Assembly (NCBI GenBank): GCA_030683195.1
Contig: JAUXQA010000044.1
Coordinates: forward strand, 1 to 7,939
Length of the DNA: 7,939 bases
Direction of reading: 5' to 3'
Source of the DNA: Rhodoferax sp.
GTDB taxonomy: Bacteria > Pseudomonadota > Gammaproteobacteria > Burkholderiales > Burkholderiaceae_C
Positions 1-6,183 of this stretch are shown piece by piece (positions within the stretch are counted from its first letter, which is position 1; every line of letters starts with the position of its first letter). Under the pieces are notes generated by a model, which was given only the letters and a program-made list of their open reading frames with translations, did not search any database and was not told where the DNA came from. The position numbers and the translations under genes are program-made.

Positions 1-926
1 CCAATCACCAAACCTGGGTTGGTGCAGAACTGCCCCGCACCCATTGCCACCGATGCCGCGAGCTCTGTTGCCACCTGTTCGCCGCGCACGCCTAGTGCGC
101 CCGGCAATACCACCACCGGGTTGATGCTGCTCATCTCGGCAAATACCGGAATGGGATGGGCACGCGCTGCTGCCATGTCGCACAGGGCTCGGCCACCCCG
201 CAGGGAGCCGGTGAAGCCAACGGCCTGAATCGCGGGATGCTTGACCAGCCATTCGCCAACGCCACCGCCATAGACCATGTTGAATACGCCCGCTGGCATT
301 CCCGTCCGGTCGGCGGCTCGAAGAATGGCATCGGCCACCCCTTCGGCCGTTGCCATGTGCCCACTGTGCGCCTTGAACACGACCGGGCAGCCCGCCGCCA
401 GCGCGGCGGCTGTGTCGCCGCCCGCCGTAGAGAATGCCAGCGGAAAGTTGCTGGCTCCGAACACGGCCACTGGTCCCACGCCAATGCGGTATTGGCGCAA
501 GTCAACGCGTGGCAAAGGTGTGCGCTGTGGCTGCGCACGATCGATGCGGGCGCCGATGAAATCCCCGCGATGCAGCACTTTGGCGAACAAGCGCATCTGC
601 CCGCTGGTTCGGGCTCGCTCACCTTGAATACGAGCGGTGGGTAGGGCTGTTTCACGGCATACGGTGGCGACAAAGTCATCGTCAAGCGCATCCAACTCGT
701 CGGCAATGGCCTCGAGAAACTCGGCCCGGCGCATCACGGGCAGACTGCGGTAGGCCGCAAATGCGGCCGCCGCTGCCTGGGCCGCTGCATCCACTTCCTG
801 TGGCGTTGCTTCTCTGAAGTGCTGAGGCAGCGCCTCGCCCGTGCGGGCATCCACACTGCGCAAGATGGTGGCTCCGGCCGCGCTGCGATGGCCACCGATG
901 TAGTTGTAGCCTGTGCTGTCCGTCAT
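1..926 (-). CDS. Alpha-ketoglutarate-semialdehyde (2,5-dioxovalerate) dehydrogenase, partial: C-terminus cut by window edge
   Basis: An NAD(P)-dependent aldehyde dehydrogenase. The KGSADH branch oxidises 2,5-dioxopentanoate to 2-oxoglutarate, the last step of non-phosphorylating pentose, glucarate/galactarate and hydroxyproline breakdown, in the cytoplasm. The 308 visible residues form the cofactor domain and the start of the catalytic domain. The oxyanion Asn is N160 in FGASNFPLAFS, which is typical of this branch where classical ALDHs have PWNFP. The cofactor Lys is K185 (VVFKAHSGH), GFTGS is at 237-241, the general-base Glu is E264 (FAEMSSINPV), and the catalytic Cys is C301 (GQFCTNPGL). 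Full-length relatives have about 500-530 residues, so roughly 200 lie beyond the left edge. The ATG at 926 is preceded by AAAGGA seven bases upstream, a good ribosome binding site. The catalytic residues seen are intact. The subfamily rests on motifs; the exact aldehyde substrate is inferred. Confidence 0.92.
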   Translation of the reverse strand, partial: MTDSTGYNYIGGHRSAAGATILRSVDARTGEALPQHFREATPQEVDAAAQAAAAAFAAYRSLPVMRRAEFLEAIADELDALDDDFVATVCRETALPTARIQGERARTSGQMRLFAKVLHRGDFIGARIDRAQPQRTPLPRVDLRQYRIGVGPVAVFGASNFPLAFSTAGGDTAAALAAGCPVVFKAHSGHMATAEGVADAILRAADRTGMPAGVFNMVYGGGVGEWLVKHPAIQAVGFTGSLRGGRALCDMAAARAHPIPVFAEMSSINPVVVLPGALGVRGEQVATELAASVAMGAGQFCTNPGLVI

Positions 927-930
927 GACG

Positions 931-940
931 ATATCCTTTG
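931..940 (-). promoter_or_regulatory. Ribosome binding site of the aldehyde dehydrogenase gene
   Basis: On the minus strand AAAGGA stands seven bases before the ATG at 926. It is the clearest Shine-Dalgarno sequence in the window and fixes the start of the dehydrogenase. Confidence 0.7.
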
Positions 941-979
941 TGGTGATTGGGCCGGGCGAACCGGGCTGTCCGGGTGCAG

Positions 980-1009
980 ATTCTAGGAACGCATGCGACA
1001 TTTTTCCAA
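980..1009 (-). promoter_or_regulatory. Candidate sigma70-type promoter of the aldehyde dehydrogenase gene
   Basis: On the minus strand TTGGAA (1009-1004, 4 of 6 bases match the -35 consensus) is followed after 18 bases by TAGAAT (985-980, 5 of 6 match the -10 consensus). Transcription would begin near 973, giving a leader of about 47 nt before the ATG at 926. The -35 lies inside an inverted repeat and a LysR-type box is centred about 64 bases upstream of the predicted start, which suits an activated promoter with a poor -35. Predicted by eye; not demonstrated. Confidence 0.5.
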
Positions 1010-1017
1010 TGAAAAAT
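1000..1017. repeat. Perfect 7-bp inverted repeat overlapping the -35 element
   Basis: ATTTTTC and GAAAAAT are perfect reverse complements separated by CAAT. The element is centred about 35 bases upstream of the predicted transcription start and covers the -35 hexamer. In LysR-type systems the weaker activation site usually lies here, so this could be the second contact site of the regulator binding at 1030-1044. It could equally be a chance AT-rich palindrome. Confidence 0.45.
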
Positions 1018-1056
1018 TAGCGCCAACCGATAACCAATCGTTATGATTTTTGGCGC
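1012..1056 (-). terminator. Candidate intrinsic terminator after the EamA transporter gene
   Basis: On the minus strand GCGCCAA (1056-1050) pairs perfectly with TTGGCGC (1026-1020). The 23 bases between hold a smaller nested stem (ATAAC/GTTAT), and the outer stem is followed by TAATTTTT down to 1012. A GC-rich stem plus T-run about 30 bases after the EamA stop codon fits an intrinsic terminator, although the loop is longer than usual. The inner part overlaps the proposed LysR-type box, so the palindromy may serve DNA binding, RNA folding or both. Confidence 0.4.
1030..1044. promoter_or_regulatory. Candidate LysR-type regulator box (ATAAC-N5-GTTAT, T-N11-A)
   Basis: ATAACCAATCGTTAT is a perfect 5-bp inverted repeat with a 5-bp spacer, and TAACCAATCGTTA inside it is the T-N11-A pattern recognised by LysR-type regulators. 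Its centre at 1037 is about 64 bases upstream of the transcription start predicted for the aldehyde dehydrogenase, the usual place for the high-affinity site of such activators. No regulator gene is in the window, so the protein that binds is unknown. The same bases also form the inner stem of a possible hairpin. Confidence 0.45.
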
Positions 1057-1084
1057 GCTCTCACGCACCCTGCCCAGTCCGGAA

Positions 1085-1984
1085 TCAGTCGGCCGGCTTG
1101 CGGTTGACCAGCACGATGCCCACCGCGACCAGGATCAGGGCTGCGATCAAATTCAGTGTCACCGGCTCGTTCAGCCAGAGAGTGCCAAAGAGCAGAGCAA
1201 AGACGGGGGTCAAAAATACAAAGGCCGAGATTTTGGTGGCCGGGTAGCGCCCCAGCATCCACATCCACGCCAGGTAACTGGCAAAAGCGCCCACCACGGT
1301 TTGCAGCACCAGCGAAGTGGTGGCGAACGCACTGAATTGCCAGACCCAACGCTCGCCCAGCATCAGCGAGAGCACCGGCAGCGTCACCGTGCTCACACTC
1401 ACCTGGTAGAACAGCAGTTTTTCAGGGCTCACCCGGGTCAGGCGCGAGCCGCGAATGACCACGGTGGTCAGTCCCCACATCATGCCGGCGGTGAGCGCCA
1501 AAAGGTCGCCCAGCCATTGATCGGGATGGCTGGCCGCGCCCAATCCGTCGCGCAAGGCAAACACGACTGCGCAGAAGGCCAGCCCCAGTCCCAGCCATTG
1601 GACCGGACGCAGCCGCTCGTCGGTGACAAACAGCGGCAACAGCACCGCCACCCAGAAGGGGGATGTATAGAGAAACACGGTCAGTCGCGAGGCGGCTGAA
1701 TACTGCAGGCCCGCGTAGAGGCAGGCAAATTCGGTGGCAAAGAGCGCACCTGCCAGGAGCCCGGCGGCCAGCGTGCCATCCCGCTCAAACAAACGCACGC
1801 CGCGCCAGCGCGCCCAGAGCCACAGCAGCGCGCTAGCGCCTGCAAAACGAATGGCCGCCTGAAAAACCGGCGGCAGGTCAGGAATGGTGGCTTTCACCAG
1901 CACCTGCTGAAAGCCCCAAAACAGGCAGCAGCCCAAAAGCAGGCTGATGGCGAGGGCGTCGAGGTGGTCTTTGCGCTGGGTCAT
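1085..1984 (-). CDS. EamA/DMT-family transporter (RhaT/YdcZ-like drug/metabolite transporter)
   Basis: An integral inner-membrane protein of 299 residues, the usual length for the ten-helix EamA/DMT family. It has two tandem EamA repeats, about residues 12-143 and 155-293. The N-terminal helix carries the family-like LLLGCCLFWGFQQVLVKATIP segment. The second repeat begins GDLLALTAGMMWGLTTVVIRG, and the last helices read LTPVFALLFGTLWLNEPVTLNL, a strongly conserved EamA signature with the Glu of the 'NEP' motif. Members export or import amino acids, nucleotides, sugars or metabolites, and substrate cannot be read from sequence. The ATG at 1984 has no clear Shine-Dalgarno sequence but gives the expected N-terminus. 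The gene is upstream of, and in line with, the aldehyde dehydrogenase. A palindromic candidate operator lies 13 bases before its start. Confidence 0.9.
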   Translation of the reverse strand: MTQRKDHLDALAISLLLGCCLFWGFQQVLVKATIPDLPPVFQAAIRFAGASALLWLWARWRGVRLFERDGTLAAGLLAGALFATEFACLYAGLQYSAASRLTVFLYTSPFWVAVLLPLFVTDERLRPVQWLGLGLAFCAVVFALRDGLGAASHPDQWLGDLLALTAGMMWGLTTVVIRGSRLTRVSPEKLLFYQVSVSTVTLPVLSLMLGERWVWQFSAFATTSLVLQTVVGAFASYLAWMWMLGRYPATKISAFVFLTPVFALLFGTLWLNEPVTLNLIAALILVAVGIVLVNRKPAD

Positions 1985-1996
1985 GAGGCAGGGTGC

Positions 1997-2011
1997 TTTG
2001 TTGACAACAAA
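1997..2011. promoter_or_regulatory. 15-bp perfect palindrome upstream of the EamA gene, candidate operator
   Basis: TTTGTTGACAACAAA has perfect 7-bp arms around one central base and ends 13 bases before the EamA start codon. Short TTGT...ACAA palindromes of this kind are typical operators of GntR-type and other dimeric repressors, and the position would block transcription or early elongation of the transporter. Its right end overlaps the T-run of the terminator at 2009-2025. The binding protein is unknown. Confidence 0.4.
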
Positions 2012-2025
2012 AGGCTGTTGCAGCC
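2009..2025 (-). terminator. Candidate intrinsic terminator of the arsS-to-phosphoesterase operon
   Basis: On the minus strand GGCTG-CAA-CAGCC forms a perfect 5-bp stem with a three-base loop, followed directly by TTTTG. It begins 14 bases after the phosphoesterase stop codon and precedes the separate EamA gene. The stem is short, so termination may be partial and read-through into EamA is possible. Confidence 0.55.
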
Positions 2026-2039
2026 AGCGGGCAAGCCTA

Positions 2040-2981
2040 TCAGAACACGCGCAGAACCTGTGTCACCTTCAAGTCCAGCGCGCCTTGAATGCGCTTGAAG
2101 TAGGACGTATGGGCATCCGAGCCACTGGGCCAGTTGGCCAAGAACGCGTGCTCAAACAGCGAGTGGTCGTAGTCCACCGCCAGGGCGTCGATGTGAACAC
2201 CCGCCGTGCGCGTGCCGTACAAGGGCGCATGCGGCGAGGGTCCAACGCCAATGCGCGTGATGATGCCCGCAAGTGACCCGTGTAGATTGGGCATGCCTGC
2301 GGCGCCGTTGTTGATCACCACAGGGGCTTGGCTGTGCTTGACCAGTTGACGCAGCACGGGCTGGCAGGTGTGGGTGGAGGCAAACACATCTACCTGGGCT
2401 TGCTCAAAGGCCGCCAACAGCGCGGGCTCCTGGGCCGGGTCGCTCAGTACGTCAATGTCAAAGCCCCAGCCGGCGAGCGAGTCGGCGTCACCATGCACCA
2501 CAGCCACCCGGCAGTCACCCACCTGGTAACGGGCAAACAGGGGCAAGGTGGCCAGTTGCGCCTGGATGGCGGGGTGGTGTGCGGCCGTGGTTTTGAGCCG
2601 GGCGTGGATCCGGTTGGACCGCTCCACCACGCTCATCTCCACATGGTCCGGGTAGGCGCAGCCGCAGCCGGACTCGTCACTGTCAGCCAGCAGCTCGGCT
2701 TCGACGTTTCCAGCGATGGCGTGGTGCGTCAGCACCCGGTGGTTGATGGCCTCAAAACCGGCGTCATCGACATTGAACCAATTGAAGTCACCGTTGAAGC
2801 ACACCGTGACCGGTCCGGTCTCACACGCGGCCAGAGCCTCGACAGTATCAAGTGCCTGCAGGTTGCCGTAAAGCCCGCCTACAACATACAGGGTTTGCGC
2901 CTCCCGGGTGGGCGCGCTGGCCAGCGCTTGGGCACCATAACGGTAACGGATCGGGCAGGTGCGCCCGGGCAGGTCGGTCAT
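2040..2981 (-). CDS. Calcineurin-fold metallophosphoesterase with an altered first metal motif
   Basis: A 313-residue cytoplasmic protein (no signal peptide) of the calcineurin-like phosphoesterase superfamily, whose members hydrolyse phosphomono- or diesters at a two-metal site. The motif order is recognisable: VVGGLYGNLQAL at 33-44 (canonical GDxHGN), FNGDFNWF at 62-69 (GDxxD/N), AGNVEAEL at 90-97 (GNxE), VVHGDAD at 161-167, and ASTHTC at 201-206 (GHTH). The first motif has Gly and Tyr where the metal-binding Asp and His normally stand, which may mean a one-metal or inactive centre. It is the last gene of the operon; its ATG overlaps the ATPase stop as ATGA, so it is probably translationally coupled to the importer. 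A role in dephosphorylating an imported or arsenosugar-pathway intermediate is inference. The fold is reasonably sure; the substrate is unknown. Confidence 0.82.
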   Translation of the reverse strand: MTDLPGRTCPIRYRYGAQALASAPTREAQTLYVVGGLYGNLQALDTVEALAACETGPVTVCFNGDFNWFNVDDAGFEAINHRVLTHHAIAGNVEAELLADSDESGCGCAYPDHVEMSVVERSNRIHARLKTTAAHHPAIQAQLATLPLFARYQVGDCRVAVVHGDADSLAGWGFDIDVLSDPAQEPALLAAFEQAQVDVFASTHTCQPVLRQLVKHSQAPVVINNGAAGMPNLHGSLAGIITRIGVGPSPHAPLYGTRTAGVHIDALAVDYDHSLFEHAFLANWPSGSDAHTSYFKRIQGALDLKVTQVLRVF

Positions 2982-3793
2982 GAGGATGCCTCTATGGATG
3001 AGTTGGATCGGATCTTCAGCGCCACGGGCCGTTGTGGGTCTTGGGATAGCGGCGTGGCCCGATACAACTCGGCCAGCAGCGCATCATTCACCTTGGCTAC
3101 CGGCAAATCGAACGCGATGCGCCCGGCGCGCAGGCCGATCACGCGATCTGCCAGGCCTTTCAAAAGTGCCGGGTTGTGCACCACGGTGATCAGGGTCGCG
3201 CCTTGGGCCGCCTGCGCCAGCAGCTGGCACACGTCAAGCGCCGCCGCAGGGTCCAGCGCCGCGGTGGGCTCGTCGGCCAGGATCAGCCGGGGTTGCTGCA
3301 CCAGGAGCCGGGCCAGCGCCACCTTTTGGCGTTCACCACCCGAGAGTTGATCGGCCCGGGCGGTGGCCCGGGCACGCAGCCCGACCGCCTGTAGCGCTGC
3401 GCTGGCCTGGGCGTGTTCTGTCGCGGTGAAGTGGCGGCTCCAGCGGCGCCAACCGGTGATGCGCCCCAGCGCGCCCATCAGCACGTTGTCCAGCACGCTG
3501 ACCCGGCCAACCAGATGCAGGCCCTGCAAGACCTGGCCCACCTCCAAGCGCAGCGCGCGCAGGTCAGCAGGAGCCATTGCGCTGTGCAGCGAGTGCCCCA
3601 GAACCTCCACCCGGCCTTGTGTGGGCGGCATGAAGCCGGTCAGGGCCCGCAATAGCGTTGATTTGCCCGCGCCGTTGGGACCGACAATGCCCACGCGCTC
3701 CCCCGGCTGCACCCGCAGTTCGGCAATTTCCAGCAGGGTGCGTCCACCGGCGGCACACACCAGCGAGTCCATGGCAATGGCGGGCGCGCTCAC
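2978..3793 (-). CDS. PhnC-like ABC transporter ATP-binding subunit
   Basis: The nucleotide-binding subunit (271 residues) of a phosphonate/phosphite-type ABC importer, working as a dimer on the cytoplasmic face and powering the permease encoded just upstream. All ATPase motifs are intact: Walker A GPNGAGKST at 38-46, Q-loop around Q87-Q90 (VGQVLQGL), signature LSGGERQ at 150-156, Walker B LILADEP at 170-176, D-loop ALD at 179-181, and switch His H206 in TVVHN. The LAGRVSVLDNV-type stretch after the Q-loop resembles PhnC. The start is a GTG at 3793 overlapping the permease stop as GTGA; an in-frame ATG at 3772 would shorten it by seven residues. The C-terminus overlaps the phosphoesterase start by four bases. 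The family is sure; the transported compound is not, because the ATPase does not set specificity. Confidence 0.92.
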   Translation of the reverse strand: MSAPAIAMDSLVCAAGGRTLLEIAELRVQPGERVGIVGPNGAGKSTLLRALTGFMPPTQGRVEVLGHSLHSAMAPADLRALRLEVGQVLQGLHLVGRVSVLDNVLMGALGRITGWRRWSRHFTATEHAQASAALQAVGLRARATARADQLSGGERQKVALARLLVQQPRLILADEPTAALDPAAALDVCQLLAQAAQGATLITVVHNPALLKGLADRVIGLRAGRIAFDLPVAKVNDALLAELYRATPLSQDPQRPVALKIRSNSSIEASS

Positions 3794-4650
3794 AGCAGCG
3801 CCACCCGGATGCGGCGGCTCATGGCGTCAAACGAGGCCACCAGAATCACCACCACGATCAACACCGTGGACAGGCGGCCCCACTGGAACAAGGACGTTGC
3901 CTCCGTGATGAGCAGGCCCAGCCCCCCGGCGCCGATGATGCCCAGAATGGTGGAGTCCCGGATGTTGAATTCCCAGATATACAAGTGGCTGGAGATGAAC
4001 TGCGGCATCACGGCCGGCCAGATGGCGTGCAAAAACACCTGCACGGGCGTGGCGCCCACACTGCGCACCGCATTGACGGCCGCCATGTCCAGCGACTCGA
4101 TGGCCTCGGCAAACAATTTGCCATAGGTACCCATGGAGTGCAGGCCGATGGCCAGAATGCCCGCCGTAGGGCCCAGGCCGACGATGCCCACCAAGACCAG
4201 CCCGAACACCAGCGTGTGAATCGAGCGCACCACATCCAGAATGCCTTTAGCCAGCCAGGCCAGGGGCCGGGGCGCGGCCAGGTTGCGGGCGGTCAGCAGC
4301 GCCAGGGGCAATGAGAGCAACGCGCCCAGCAAAGAGCCCAGGGTGGCAATGCGAAGCGTGGTCCAGGTCGCCTCGCCAAGGCCCGCCAGGTAGTGGCGTT
4401 CCACCTCCTGGCGGTTCTCTAGGCGCAGCAGGGTGCCGTCGTCGCTGCGGTACTCCAGCGCCGGGTTGCCCAGCCAGACATCCAGAAAACTGGGGTGGGC
4501 AAAGTCTGTGGCGGTTTTCAGGAGGTTGGCAATGGGGTTGCGGCCCAGGGACAGCTCGCCCTCCTGGATGAGCGACCCCAGGCACAGAGCCACCAGCAGG
4601 GCGTAGGCCAGTGCCAGCCAGCCCGTGCCATAACGTGTGCTCGATCTCAC
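3790..4650 (-). CDS. PhnE-like ABC transporter permease
   Basis: The inner-membrane permease (286 residues) of the importer, pairing with the PhnC-like ATPase. Hydrophobic segments lie at about 11-28, 97-120, 145-170, 232-250 and 260-276. The cytoplasmic EAA loop that docks on the ATPase is at 182-215 (EAIESLDMAAVNAVRSVGAT followed by PVQVFLHAIWP), with the family Gly (G199) present. RDSTILGIIGAGGLG at 231-245 is the usual PhnE-family C-terminal motif. A hydrophilic stretch of about 65 residues (30-95) separates the first helix from the core, as in related permeases. The start is GTG at 4650, overlapping the binding-protein stop as GTGA, and the stop overlaps the ATPase start in the same way. 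The substrate is set by the adjacent binding protein and remains unproven. Confidence 0.92.
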   Translation of the reverse strand: MRSSTRYGTGWLALAYALLVALCLGSLIQEGELSLGRNPIANLLKTATDFAHPSFLDVWLGNPALEYRSDDGTLLRLENRQEVERHYLAGLGEATWTTLRIATLGSLLGALLSLPLALLTARNLAAPRPLAWLAKGILDVVRSIHTLVFGLVLVGIVGLGPTAGILAIGLHSMGTYGKLFAEAIESLDMAAVNAVRSVGATPVQVFLHAIWPAVMPQFISSHLYIWEFNIRDSTILGIIGAGGLGLLITEATSLFQWGRLSTVLIVVVILVASFDAMSRRIRVALL

Positions 4651-5513
4651 TTGGCGGTCAATATCCCGGTAGCCAGACCGGCGTCCCGGATCGGCTTGTA
4701 AAAGCTGTTGTCCCGGTTGACAAAGCCGGTGTAGTGGGGTGGCAGCAAGTTGGGCTGGGTCTTTTGGGCCTCACCCACCTTGCTCAGGACCGCCTGAAGC
4801 TGGGCCACCAGCACCTTGTCGGCAAACAAGGTCTTGCTTACCGCCACCGCGTCGTTGGGCAGCGGGGATGATTGCCAGATCACCACCGACTGCGCCGCCT
4901 TGATCAGGCCCTGCTCGATCATCGCGTTGCGGTTCCGGTTGTAGTCGGCCCCTGCGTCCAGCACACCCTGAGCCACCTGGGTCTCAATGGCCTGGTGCTT
5001 GGTGTGGATCACCTTGCTGAAATAGGTGGCGGGGTTGATGCCCTGGGTCATGAAATAGTGCGTCGGGATCAGGTAGCCTGAGGTGGAGCCCTTGTCGCCA
5101 AACGCAAAGGTCTTGCCCTTGAGGTCGGCCACCGTCTTGATGCCCGAGTTGGGGTGTGTGACGATGATGGCGAAATACTCAGGCTTGTCGTCATACAGGA
5201 TGGTGGAGACCACCTGGGCGCCGGCCTCGTTGTTGGCCAGCACATAACCCCAGGGGCCCATCAAGGCGATGTCGGTTTCGCCGGCCGCCAAAGACTTGGC
5301 CAGGCCCTCCCAGCTGTCCACAGTGCGCAACTCCACCGGTCGCTTGAGTTGGGCAGCCAGGTAGTTGGCCAGCGGGCGGTAAGTGGCGTCGTTTTTGTCT
5401 TTGTCAGGCTGGAACAGGCCCACTCCAAATTTGAGGGGGGGCTCGGCAGCCAGTGCGCTGGCCGCCACCAGGGCGGTAGCCAAAGCGGTGAAGAGTCGGG
5501 GCAACAGGGTCAT
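4647..5513 (-). CDS. PhnD-like periplasmic binding protein ('putative selenate'/phosphonate-type ABC transporter)
   Basis: The periplasmic ligand-binding subunit of the importer, 288 residues from the ATG at 5513. The open frame extends up to 5606, but the longer version overlaps the preceding gene and places unrelated sequence before a textbook signal peptide. From 5513 the protein starts MTLLPRLFTALATALVAASA, with likely cleavage near residue 22-23. The mature part follows the PhnD pattern: LKFGVGLFQPDKD at 27-39, ALMGPWGYVLAN at 83-94, and GSTSGYLIP at 142-150, the Ser/Thr loop that binds the oxyanion in phosphite/phosphonate relatives. The company of ArsS and its two partner transferases matches the clade labelled 'putative selenate ABC transporter substrate-binding protein' (TIGR04553); that substrate was assigned from gene neighbourhood, not biochemistry. 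Phosphonate, phosphite, selenate or an arsenic oxyanion are all possible. Sixteen bases separate it from the gene before. Confidence 0.9.
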   Translation of the reverse strand: MTLLPRLFTALATALVAASALAAEPPLKFGVGLFQPDKDKNDATYRPLANYLAAQLKRPVELRTVDSWEGLAKSLAAGETDIALMGPWGYVLANNEAGAQVVSTILYDDKPEYFAIIVTHPNSGIKTVADLKGKTFAFGDKGSTSGYLIPTHYFMTQGINPATYFSKVIHTKHQAIETQVAQGVLDAGADYNRNRNAMIEQGLIKAAQSVVIWQSSPLPNDAVAVSKTLFADKVLVAQLQAVLSKVGEAQKTQPNLLPPHYTGFVNRDNSFYKPIRDAGLATGILTAK

Positions 5514-5529
5514 CAGGATTCCAGTGTGT

Positions 5530-6183
5530 TCAGGGTTGGGTGGGAGGGGTGAAGTCCGGGTGGGCGATCCACCCAGGTGGCAAGGCCAGCAGATCGTCGG
5601 GTTCATCCACGTCGCGCAAGGTAGTCATCAGGTGCAGCGTCCAGGAGATGGCGGCTGCGCGGCGCCGGGTCTCGGCGGCTACAGCCGCTGTGCTCCAGGG
5701 CATGTCATCAAAGAGGCTGCCGTGAAACTGGTTCAGGCCCAGCAGCGCGTAGCCCCCGTCCAGCGTGGGGGTCAGGCAGGCGTTGTGGCTGTGCAAACTG
5801 GCCGCTGCGCGCTGCAGATGAGAGGCGTCCATTAGCGGGCAATCGGTGCCGATGAGCAGCACCGATTCACCCCGGCCCAAGGTACGTTGGGCAGCCCGCG
5901 CCATGCGCTCACCCAGGTCGCCTTCGCCCTGGTCAGACCACTGCAACCGGGGTGGCAGCGCCAGCGCAGCCCAGGCAGGGTCATGCTGGTTGGGTGCGGC
6001 ACACAACTCCACCGGGCCCACCCCGGCTTGCAGGGCAATGTGCACTGCGTGGCGCAGCATCTGTTGCGCCAGCGCGGCGGCACCCTGCGCGCCCAAAGCG
6101 GGTATCAGCCGGGTTTTGGCGTAGCCAGGCCGGGGCGCCTTGGCGATGATGACGATGCGCACCTGCGCTGCAGCGGCGCTCAT
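5530..6183 (-). CDS. TIGR04282-type glycosyltransferase (CofC/DUF2064-like, arsenosugar cluster)
   Basis: A 217-residue protein with a nucleotidyltransferase/glycosyltransferase-A fold of the DUF2064/CofC-like group, named in family databases 'rSAM/selenodomain-associated transferase 1' and later 'arsenosugar biosynthesis glycosyltransferase' because of constant company with ArsS. Visible features are the nucleotide-binding start VRIVIIAKAPRPGYAKTRLIP (residues 8-28), the metal/nucleotide motif LLIGTDCPLMD at 109-119, TLDGGYALLGL at 140-150, FDDMPWST at 158-165 and RDVDEPDDL at 190-198. The ATG at 6183 overlaps the upstream stop as ATGA and gives the normal family N-terminus; the open frame extends to 6321 but that stretch belongs to the preceding gene. 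It probably uses a nucleotide-activated donor in the cytoplasm. Its actual reaction is not established from sequence. Confidence 0.9.
   Translation of the reverse strand: MSAAAAQVRIVIIAKAPRPGYAKTRLIPALGAQGAAALAQQMLRHAVHIALQAGVGPVELCAAPNQHDPAWAALALPPRLQWSDQGEGDLGERMARAAQRTLGRGESVLLIGTDCPLMDASHLQRAAASLHSHNACLTPTLDGGYALLGLNQFHGSLFDDMPWSTAAVAAETRRRAAAISWTLHLMTTLRDVDEPDDLLALPPGWIAHPDFTPPTQP

Noticed and set aside
131..706. Minus-strand open frame of 191 codons in the aldehyde dehydrogenase region
   Set aside because: It is in a different frame from the dehydrogenase, which shows intact N160, K185, E264 and C301; the alternative product has no recognisable family.
2328..3350. Plus-strand open frame of 340 codons
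   Set aside because: It lies antisense to the phosphoesterase and PhnC-like ATPase genes, both of which have clear motifs; no domain is visible in the plus-strand product.
5514..5606. N-terminal extension of the PhnD-like protein to an ATG at 5606
   Set aside because: It overlaps the preceding gene by 77 bases and puts 31 unrelated residues before a clear signal peptide that starts at 5513.
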